Source: Draconibacterium orientale
GTDB taxonomy: Bacteria > Bacteroidota > Bacteroidia > Bacteroidales > JAADGE01
NCBI GenBank assembly: GCA_022729995.1
Contig: DZBS01000006.1
Location: forward strand, 10,232 to 53,904
Direction: 5' to 3'
Length of the DNA stretch: 43,673 bases
Part shown: positions 36,662 to 43,673 of the stretch, in pieces
How the letters are laid out: each line of letters starts with the position of its first letter
Numbering within the stretch: position 1 is the stretch's first letter
Made by a program: the position numbers and the translations under genes
Notes under the pieces: generated by a model
Told to the model about the DNA's origin: nothing
What the model saw: the letters and a program-made list of their open reading frames with translations, nothing else
The model's database searches: none

Positions 36662-37723
36662 ATGAATGTTTTTATAAACGGAGCATCGTGCATAAGTCCA
36701 CAAAATTCAATAAATTACGATGAGTTTTGTAATGAAATTGTTGTGCATGAAACTTTATTTTTAGAATCGATAAATCCTGAATATAAAGAATTTATTAAAC
36801 CGATAGACTCTCGCCGAATGAGCAAAACCGTGAAGAACGGAATTATTGCTTCAAATTATGCTTTGCGAGAAGCCGAAACTGAAATGCCCGATGCAATAAT
36901 TGTCGGAACAGGATTGGGAGTTGTTAGCGACACAGAAAAGTTTCTTGAAAAAATGATTGAAAATAATGAGCAATTTCTTACGCCGACTTCATTTATTCAA
37001 TCTACTCACAACACGGTTGCCGGACAAATTGCTTTAGGTTTGAAATGTCATAACTATAATTTTACTTATGTTCACGGCGGTTTTTCATTTGAAAGTGCAG
37101 TAATTGATGCAGTTATGCACATTAATGAAGGGAAGAAAAATATTTTGGTTGGTGCAGCCGATGAAATGACGCAGAATTATTATAAGATTATTAAGAAAAC
37201 CGGAAATTGGAAAACTGAGATTATTAAAAATACCGATTTATTCAAATATCAAACAACCGGAGCACTTTGTGGCGAAGGTGTCAGTTTTTTTGTTCTTTCT
37301 TCACAAAAAAATCAAAATACATTTTGCATTTTATCCGGAACTCAAACAATTTATAAACCTAAAAATTCAGATGAAATTCAAATTAGAATTAATGAATTTT
37401 TATCTCACCGGAATTTACAAGTTTCTGATATTGATATGGTTATTCTTGGTGTTTCGGGTGATTACGAGCAAGATAAAATCTATTATGAAGTGCAAAATTC
37501 TTTGTTTATGAGTAAATATGTTACTTATTATAAACATTTGAGCGGTGATTTTCATACTTCAACAAGTTTTGCAATGTGGTTTGCCGCCAATGCAATTAAG
37601 CATAATAAAACACCCGATTTTGTTTCGCTTTTAAATTTGAAGCCTTCAAAAATTAAAAACGTTCTTATTTACAATCACTATTTTGAGAATAATCATTCAC
37701 TTTTTTTGTTAACAGAAGCATAA
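36662..37723 (+). CDS. Ketosynthase-like protein lacking catalytic Cys (chain-length-factor-like)
   Basis: KS-like fold signals (FINGASCISPQNS, VGTGLGVVSDTEKFLE, STHNTVAGQIAL) but YVHGGFSFESA at the nucleophile region and no HGT motif. Confidence 0.8.
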   Translation: MNVFINGASCISPQNSINYDEFCNEIVVHETLFLESINPEYKEFIKPIDSRRMSKTVKNGIIASNYALREAETEMPDAIIVGTGLGVVSDTEKFLEKMIENNEQFLTPTSFIQSTHNTVAGQIALGLKCHNYNFTYVHGGFSFESAVIDAVMHINEGKKNILVGAADEMTQNYYKIIKKTGNWKTEIIKNTDLFKYQTTGALCGEGVSFFVLSSQKNQNTFCILSGTQTIYKPKNSDEIQIRINEFLSHRNLQVSDIDMVILGVSGDYEQDKIYYEVQNSLFMSKYVTYYKHLSGDFHTSTSFAMWFAANAIKHNKTPDFVSLLNLKPSKIKNVLIYNHYFENNHSLFLLTEA

Positions 37724-37727
37724 TATT

Positions 37728-38498
37728 TTGCTAAAAAACTTTAAAATATTCAGTTTTAAATTTATTAGTTTTATATCAATTTTATTAATTTTGATATTAT
37801 TAATTCTTCATTTTCAAAAAGATACAAACTTACTTTTTTTAATACCGATTTTCTTGTTTTGGAGTTTGTCGATTTTTTGGGGTTCGTATAATATCAATTC
37901 AAATTTTTATTTTAATTCGATTTCAAAAATTCCTGAAAATTCAAATAACTTTGCAATAACTTTCGACGACGGACCGAATGAAATTATTACGCCAAAAATT
38001 CTTGAATTGCTTGAAAAATATGACCAAAAAGCAAGTTTTTTTGTAATTGGAAATAGTGCAGAACAAAATATCGAATTATTGAAAACTATTAATTCTAAAG
38101 GACATACAATCGGAAATCACAGTTTTTCGCATTCAAATTTTTTCCCGACATTTTCTACAAAAAAAGTTATGGAAGAAATTGCCAAAACCAACAAAATTAT
38201 TGAAAGCGTTACTTTAAGCGAAAACATATTTTTCCGTCCGCCGTTTGGAGTTACAAATCCGAATATTGCAAAAGCGTTGAAAAACTTGAAAATGCAAAGT
38301 ATTGCGTGGAATATTCGTTCGCTCGACACGGTAAAATCTGAAAAAGAGGTTTTTGAAAGAATTAAAAATGTGAAAACCGGCGATATAATTCTTTTTCACG
38401 ATAATAAAGAAAACACTCCCGTAATTTTAGAAAAATTTTTACGTTTGTGTAATGAAAAACAATTGAAATCCGTTTCTTTAAATAAAATTTTAAATTGA
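37728..38498 (+). CDS. NodB-like polysaccharide deacetylase (TTG start)
   Basis: AITFDDGPNEIITPKIL, GNHSFSHSNF, FFRPPFGVTN, ILFHDN. Confidence 0.88.
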   Translation: MLKNFKIFSFKFISFISILLILILLILHFQKDTNLLFLIPIFLFWSLSIFWGSYNINSNFYFNSISKIPENSNNFAITFDDGPNEIITPKILELLEKYDQKASFFVIGNSAEQNIELLKTINSKGHTIGNHSFSHSNFFPTFSTKKVMEEIAKTNKIIESVTLSENIFFRPPFGVTNPNIAKALKNLKMQSIAWNIRSLDTVKSEKEVFERIKNVKTGDIILFHDNKENTPVILEKFLRLCNEKQLKSVSLNKILN

Positions 38499-38586
38499 AA
38501 TGAAATATCCATGTAAATATATTGACACACAAGAGAATGATTATTTGGATGTTCCTATGTAACCTTAAAAATTTAAAATAAAACAC

Positions 38587-39222
38587 ATGAAAAAAATATT
38601 AATATATACTTTCTTATTTTTAGTTTTTTATAATGCCAAATCACAACCTTCGGGTTTTACGGCTGTGAAAGATATAAATTCGGTATCCGAAAAAATTAAA
38701 AAAAGTTCGTTGGAAACAAAAACTCTCGACAGCGATTTTAAACAATATAAGCATTTGAGTATCTTAACAAAAGATATTGAAAGTGTTGGTCATTTTAGTT
38801 TTAAAGCCGAAAATAAAGTTCGCTGGCAATACACTGTTCCGTATAACTATTTGATTGTGATGAGCAACGGAAAAATGTGGATTAAAACCGACAAGAAAGT
38901 TCAAACTTACGACACAAATTCAAATAAAGTTTTCAAAGAAATTAACGATTTGATGGTGGGAATGCTACAAGGAAAAATCCTTAGCGACCCAAATTTTAAA
39001 ACAAAATATTACGAAAATTCAACTACAGTTTTAGCAATTTTAATTCCGCAAAAACCCGATTTAAAAGAGTTTTTAAAAGAAATTCATATATATTTTAGTA
39101 AAACAGATTATAGTGTTTCAAAATTAAAAATGCTTGAAAATTCCGACGATTACACTTTGATAAATTTCTTAAATCAAAAGAAAAATATTGAAATTTCTGA
39201 TTCAAAATTCTCTGTAAAATGA
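38587..39222 (+). CDS. LolA-like outer-membrane lipoprotein carrier
   Basis: Signal peptide; DFKQYKHLSILTKDIESVGHFSFKAENKVRWQYTVPYNYLIVMSNGKMWI. Confidence 0.88.
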   Translation: MKKILIYTFLFLVFYNAKSQPSGFTAVKDINSVSEKIKKSSLETKTLDSDFKQYKHLSILTKDIESVGHFSFKAENKVRWQYTVPYNYLIVMSNGKMWIKTDKKVQTYDTNSNKVFKEINDLMVGMLQGKILSDPNFKTKYYENSTTVLAILIPQKPDLKEFLKEIHIYFSKTDYSVSKLKMLENSDDYTLINFLNQKKNIEISDSKFSVK

Positions 39223-39836
39223 AGTATTTCAAATATTTTGCTCTTATAGTTTTTACAATTACTTTATTTTTTTCGTGTTCAACAAAAGGATTGATTAAAT
39301 CTGATTTCGATATAAAAAATATTCAAAATTCGGAATTTCAAAACTCAGATTCTACAATTCTGTTTAAAACGGAAATAAACATTTTTAAAAACGAATTTAG
39401 CGGAATTACTGTTATAAAACCAACCGAAAACCAAAGCCATAGAATTGTTTTTTTGAACGAAGTAGGAATGAAGTTTTTTGATTTGGAAATTTCAAATGAT
39501 ACATTTATTGTTCATCAAATGTTTGAGCCGTTAAACAAAAAATCGTTTATAAATATGCTTGTTAGCGATTTTAAAACAATGCTTTTTTATGAAATTGATA
39601 TTGATAATTCGCAAATTTATCAATCCCAAAAAACTAAATATTTTGTTTTAAAATCAGAAAATAAAAGAACGTTTTATTATTTGAATAATGATTTTTATTA
39701 TCATTCAATTATAAAAAAATCTTTTTTAAGAACTGTTCAAAAGTTTAATTTCATATATAACCCTCAAAATATGTTTAAAGAAATTTATATTGAGCATAAA
39801 AATATTAACTTTGAAATGAATTTTGAAAGAATTTAA
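39219..39836 (+). CDS. Lipoprotein of aryl polyene locus (unknown function)
   Basis: Lipobox LFFSC; start overlaps LolA stop (ATGA-type coupling). Confidence 0.7.
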   Translation: MKYFKYFALIVFTITLFFSCSTKGLIKSDFDIKNIQNSEFQNSDSTILFKTEINIFKNEFSGITVIKPTENQSHRIVFLNEVGMKFFDLEISNDTFIVHQMFEPLNKKSFINMLVSDFKTMLFYEIDIDNSQIYQSQKTKYFVLKSENKRTFYYLNNDFYYHSIIKKSFLRTVQKFNFIYNPQNMFKEIYIEHKNINFEMNFERI

Positions 39837-39845
39837 GAACACATT

Positions 39846-40217
39846 ATGTTTGAAAATAAAATATTTACAGTTTTAAAATCAAATATTTCCGAATCGGGAG
39901 AAATTTCAGGTCGTATAAAATTAAATCCTTATCACGAAGTTTTTAAAGGACATTTTCCTAATAATCCGGTTCTTCCGGGAGTTGTGAGTATACAAATTGT
40001 GTTAGAATTTTTTTCAAAAGTATTAAATACAAATCATACAATAATTGAGGCTCAAAATATAAAATTTCTCAAAATAATTGACCCACAAATCCATAGAGAA
40101 TTAAACATAATAATTAAATATTCTCCTTTAAATTCAGAAACGTATAAGATTACGGCAGAAATCGTAAACGAAGATTCTTCTTTTTTCAAATTCTCGGGAA
40201 AATATCTGAAAAAATAA
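39846..40217 (+). CDS. Hotdog-fold 3-hydroxyacyl-ACP dehydratase-like protein
   Basis: NPYHEVFKGHFPNNPVLPGVVSIQIVLEFFSK FabZ/FabA-like motif. Confidence 0.88.
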   Translation: MFENKIFTVLKSNISESGEISGRIKLNPYHEVFKGHFPNNPVLPGVVSIQIVLEFFSKVLNTNHTIIEAQNIKFLKIIDPQIHRELNIIIKYSPLNSETYKITAEIVNEDSSFFKFSGKYLKK

Positions 40218-40251
40218 ATTTTTGTATTCTAAAATCCTGTTAATCAAAACT

Positions 40252-40286
40252 AAAAGTCAACATAAATTTTATATTGACTTTTTTTT
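40252..40286 (+). terminator. Intrinsic terminator at end of aryl-polyene operon
   Basis: AAAAGTCAA / TTGACTTTTTTTT hairpin with T run. Confidence 0.75.
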
Positions 40287-40378
40287 GTAACTAAATAGAA
40301 TACATGTTCGTCATAGTTACAAATTTTATTTAATCAGTTCACAAAATAATCATGGTAATAACAAAATTTACAAATACA

Positions 40379-42736
40379 ATGAAAAAAATTTTACTAATTT
40401 CAATTGCTTTTATTTTAACAGCCGTTTCTTATGCACAAAACTTTCAAATAACCGGTCAAATAAAAGATAACACCACAAAAGCACCTGTGGTTTTTTGTTA
40501 TGTAAATGTTTTAACTCCCAAAGACAGCATTTTAACAACTTGCTTTACCGACGATGCCGGATTTTTCAAAGCTTCGCTTGCACCCGGAGCATATAAATTA
40601 GCTTTCGTTCAAATTGGTTATGTTTCAGACACTACAGAAGTTTTTGCAGTTTCCGGCGATAAATTTTTAGATGTTTATAAATTACAAGTCGACGAAAATG
40701 TTATTGAAGCCGTTAATGTTACCGGAACTTCAAATAAAACATATTTAGACAAAGAAGTTCAATTAGTTACTTCCGATATGAAAAACGGAGTTGCTAATAC
40801 TTACGATGTTATGGATAAAATGAAAGGTTTGAGTTATGACAGATATAATGACAAGATTAAGGTTGATAATGACGAAAATGTTGTAATAATTGTTAACGGA
40901 ATAGAAAAAGACGAAAATTACATAAAAAGTTTGAGTCCGGACAGATTACAAAAAATTGAAATCATAAGAGCTCCTTCCGGAAAATACGCTTTAATGGGTT
41001 ATACAGCCGTAATAAATATAATTTTGAAAGACGATTATAAAGGCTACGATGTTAGTGTTGAAAATATGTCGATGTTCAATTTTTCTAAAGCTTCAACAAG
41101 TGTTTTTCCTGTAGATTTCGGTCGTTTTACAGTGAGTTACACAAATAACAGACTTAATATTTATGGCGGTTATACAAATGTTTTCAATAATTTTAAACTG
41201 TTAAACGAAAGAAGACAATATTTTTCGGATAGTTCGGAAACATATTTCCTTTCGCCCGAAAATAAACCTTCTAACTTGAATGTGAGAGCTTTAAACAGTA
41301 ATTTTAATGTTGGTGCCGATTTTTATATTAGCCCCAAACATATATTAAGCTACGAATCAAAATTTGATTATTCGCCTGAAAGTTTTAATATAACAGACAT
41401 GAAATATGATGTTTCTGTTTATGATGATATTTTAACCGATAATTTTATTTCGTCGACTTACCAAACAGAGAACCGAAAAACATTTGAAAATTCACTTTTT
41501 TATGTGGCAAATTTTAACGAAAGAAATAATTTGAAAGTTTCTTATGCATTCTCGGTTTATGAAAATTCACAAATATCAGAAATTTCACAAGATGCGTTTA
41601 TGTATACTCAAATCTCTGAAAATTCAAGAAATTATTCAGCATTTAACGCCGATTACTCACATTCGGTTTCGCCCAAAGTTGATTATAATATTGGTTACGG
41701 AAACACTTTTAAAGATGTGAATAATTTTTATACTGTTGAATCTTCAACAACTTCAAATACATTTGCTTACACCGATTTTAGAAATCAATTATACGGATAT
41801 TTATCATACAAACCTACTCAAAAATTAGGTTTCAAAATTGGTGCAGCAGCCGAAAACAGTTCTATAAAATATGAAGACCAAAACCCGATGTATTTTATTT
41901 ATCTTCCGCATTTGGATATTAACTACAAACCGATTAAAGTTCTTGATATTACTGCAAAATTCAGATCAAATTCTACATATCCAACAATAGACCAAGCAAA
42001 TCCGTTTGAAATTGCACAAGATTGGCAAAGTGTTTCTATTGGAAATCCAAATTTGAAACCTTCAAAAAATAATACTGTTTCATTAAGGCTCAGCGCAATG
42101 GGAAGCCTTGTTTCTGTTGAACCGTATTATACTTTTGCCGATAATACTATTATTCAAATTATTGATAAACGAACAGACGGAATGTTTGAAATGACTTATG
42201 AAAACGCCGGAAATTACACCAAAAAAGGTATAAAAGCTAATTTTACAATTCCGTTCGGTAAACAAATTTTCTGGCAAAATTCGGCAGATTTTTTCGGCGA
42301 ATCAATCAGCTATAATTCAGAAACTCATAATTTGAACGATTGGACAATGCGAAGTCAACTTATTTACAGAAACGAAAAAGCAAAAACCGTTGCAGGATTT
42401 ATGTATCAAAAAGAATTAAGAAAAGTTATGACTTGGACAGGTTATCAATCTAATAATAACGATTTTTGGGCTGTTTTGGTTCAACAACCATTTCTTGAAG
42501 AAAAACTTTCTGTTATGTTGATTTACGGAATTCCTACAAATTTTGGAGTTACTTATGACCAAGGAAGTTACATTAAAACTGCGCTTGTTGAAGAATTTAA
42601 TTACGTAGACCTTACATTACTTAAAAACTTAATAATGTTCAGAATAACTTACAGATTTTCAAAAGGTAAGAGTTCTCAAAAAATTGAAAAAAATATTAAT
42701 ATTGAAGAAGCAGGAGATTCTAAAAGCATTATTTAG
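40379..42736 (+). CDS. TonB-dependent-receptor-like outer membrane beta-barrel with N-terminal CarboxypepD_reg-like domain
   Basis: Signal peptide MKKILLISIAFILTAVSYAQ; FQITGQIKDNTTKAPVVFCYVNVL; plug-like KIEIIRAPSGKYALMGYTAVINIILKDD; long barrel. Confidence 0.87.
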   Translation: MKKILLISIAFILTAVSYAQNFQITGQIKDNTTKAPVVFCYVNVLTPKDSILTTCFTDDAGFFKASLAPGAYKLAFVQIGYVSDTTEVFAVSGDKFLDVYKLQVDENVIEAVNVTGTSNKTYLDKEVQLVTSDMKNGVANTYDVMDKMKGLSYDRYNDKIKVDNDENVVIIVNGIEKDENYIKSLSPDRLQKIEIIRAPSGKYALMGYTAVINIILKDDYKGYDVSVENMSMFNFSKASTSVFPVDFGRFTVSYTNNRLNIYGGYTNVFNNFKLLNERRQYFSDSSETYFLSPENKPSNLNVRALNSNFNVGADFYISPKHILSYESKFDYSPESFNITDMKYDVSVYDDILTDNFISSTYQTENRKTFENSLFYVANFNERNNLKVSYAFSVYENSQISEISQDAFMYTQISENSRNYSAFNADYSHSVSPKVDYNIGYGNTFKDVNNFYTVESSTTSNTFAYTDFRNQLYGYLSYKPTQKLGFKIGAAAENSSIKYEDQNPMYFIYLPHLDINYKPIKVLDITAKFRSNSTYPTIDQANPFEIAQDWQSVSIGNPNLKPSKNNTVSLRLSAMGSLVSVEPYYTFADNTIIQIIDKRTDGMFEMTYENAGNYTKKGIKANFTIPFGKQIFWQNSADFFGESISYNSETHNLNDWTMRSQLIYRNEKAKTVAGFMYQKELRKVMTWTGYQSNNNDFWAVLVQQPFLEEKLSVMLIYGIPTNFGVTYDQGSYIKTALVEEFNYVDLTLLKNLIMFRITYRFSKGKSSQKIEKNINIEEAGDSKSII

Positions 42737-42760
42737 GTTTTAATAAATTCTTAATTCATT

Positions 42761-42801
42761 AATCTTCAGTCAAATAAAATATTTTGACTGAAGATTTTTT
42801 T
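42761..42801. terminator. Bidirectional terminator
   Basis: AATCTTCAGTCAAA / TTTTGACTGAAGATT followed by T run. Confidence 0.8.
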
Positions 42802-42822
42802 ATTAATTATTTTTTATATTTC

Positions 42823-43299
42823 CTATTTTTTAAACTGACCCCTTTTGCTGTTGATTGATTGAAAATTACTTATAAGTCCGGCCATAAATGCCATGAATAA
42901 AACCGTAAACACAAATTTCATTGTATTATAACCGCTTGGACTGTATTCTTCCAAAAAATCTTTCGACATCACAGTTGAAGTATCATCTTTTAGATATTTT
43001 ATTTTAATGTAGCTTAATGGTTTTACTCCAAACATATTGCTCGGAATTTCTACAACAGCGTATTTTTTTTCTAATTTATCTGTATAAAAAACAATTTTTG
43101 CGTTAATATTTCTATAATCATAAGAAAAATTTGTGCTTAAAACTTGCGCAACAGTTTCAATTCCTTCTTTCTTAACTTTATTTTCAAGTTGCTCTGTAAA
43201 AAGAAAATAAATAAGAAAACTTGAGAAAAAAGATATAATTAATATCTGCTTGGCAAGCGAAATTCCTTTATGAATTTTTGGCGAGTTATCGGTATTCAT
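42823..43299 (-). CDS. Small membrane protein, DUF3592-like appearance
   Basis: Two TM segments flanking an extracytoplasmic beta-rich region. Confidence 0.5.
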   Translation of the reverse strand: MNTDNSPKIHKGISLAKQILIISFFSSFLIYFLFTEQLENKVKKEGIETVAQVLSTNFSYDYRNINAKIVFYTDKLEKKYAVVEIPSNMFGVKPLSYIKIKYLKDDTSTVMSKDFLEEYSPSGYNTMKFVFTVLFMAFMAGLISNFQSINSKRGQFKK

Positions 43300-43414
43300 T
43301 TTTTGTTGATTTCTTTTAGCAAATAAGTAAATTTCTGAGTTTGGAAATATATATTTTTCGGCTAAAAATAATTAATAAGAAATTCCTTTCTGCCAAATTA
43401 TATTACTTATTTGT

Positions 43415-43673
43415 TTAAGATAATTTAATTGTATTTTTCTTTAAATCATCACCAAGAGAAGTCATATTCAGTGTTGGAAGTGTAATTGTCGGAAATCCCG
43501 ATAAATTTGTTAATGTTGATATATACGCTCTTATATACGGAAAAAGTATTGCAGGTGCGTTAATAAAGAAAAAATTGTCAAGATTTTTTATGTCGTCAGT
43601 GCTTTCAAATCCGAAATTTGCAATAGCATCACCTTCTATTGGGTCAACGTCAGTAGATCGGTTAGAATACTGT
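43415..43673 (-). CDS. secB: SecB-like protein-export chaperone, C-terminal part (truncated by window end)
   Basis: Reverse-strand translation NAPAILFPYIRAYISTLTNLSGFPTITLPTLNM resembles the SecB core. Confidence 0.75.
   Translation of the reverse strand, partial: QYSNRSTDVDPIEGDAIANFGFESTDDIKNLDNFFFINAPAILFPYIRAYISTLTNLSGFPTITLPTLNMTSLGDDLKKNTIKLS

Noticed and set aside
1-43673. CRISPR arrays, rRNA or tRNA genes
   Set aside because: No regularly spaced direct repeats, rRNA core sequences or cloverleaf-like GC-rich segments noticed by eye; a tRNAscan/CRISPR search was not possible here.

Overview
AT-rich Bacteroidota-type chromosomal window, judged by codon use, TTTG/TAnnTTTG promoter boxes and gene families. 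The main content is a flexirubin-type (aryl polyene plus dialkylresorcinol) pigment gene set split into two loci. The minus-strand dar-like locus (about 2.36-8.56 kb) has a hotdog dehydratase, DarB-like KASIII, DarA-like protein, ABC-2 permease, ABC ATPase, BtrH-like acyltransferase and a small conserved-looking protein. The plus-strand aryl-polyene locus (about 27.1-40.3 kb) has a tyrosine ammonia-lyase, KR, several KS, two ACPs, acyltransferase, methyltransferase, thioesterase, NodB-like deacetylase, LolA-like protein, lipoprotein and dehydratase. Housekeeping genes lie around and between them (rpsF-rpsR-rplI, fabH, nrnA-like, ndk, DUF721, recF, ribH, partial secB). The least explained region is a minus-strand cluster at 16.3-23.4 kb: PqqD-like protein, CarB-like ATP-grasp ligase, divergent PLP group-IV decarboxylase, urea-transporter/M23-peptidase fusion, TPR/outer-membrane barrel and TPR protein. 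It looks like an uncharacterised ligase/decarboxylase system and is my main candidate for something new. An ECF sigma/anti-sigma/Spy-like envelope-stress module and a 131-bp MITE-like element with perfect 17-bp terminal inverted repeats are also present. I recognise no CRISPR arrays, rRNA or tRNA. All family assignments come from reading the sequence and recalled motifs; no searches were run.
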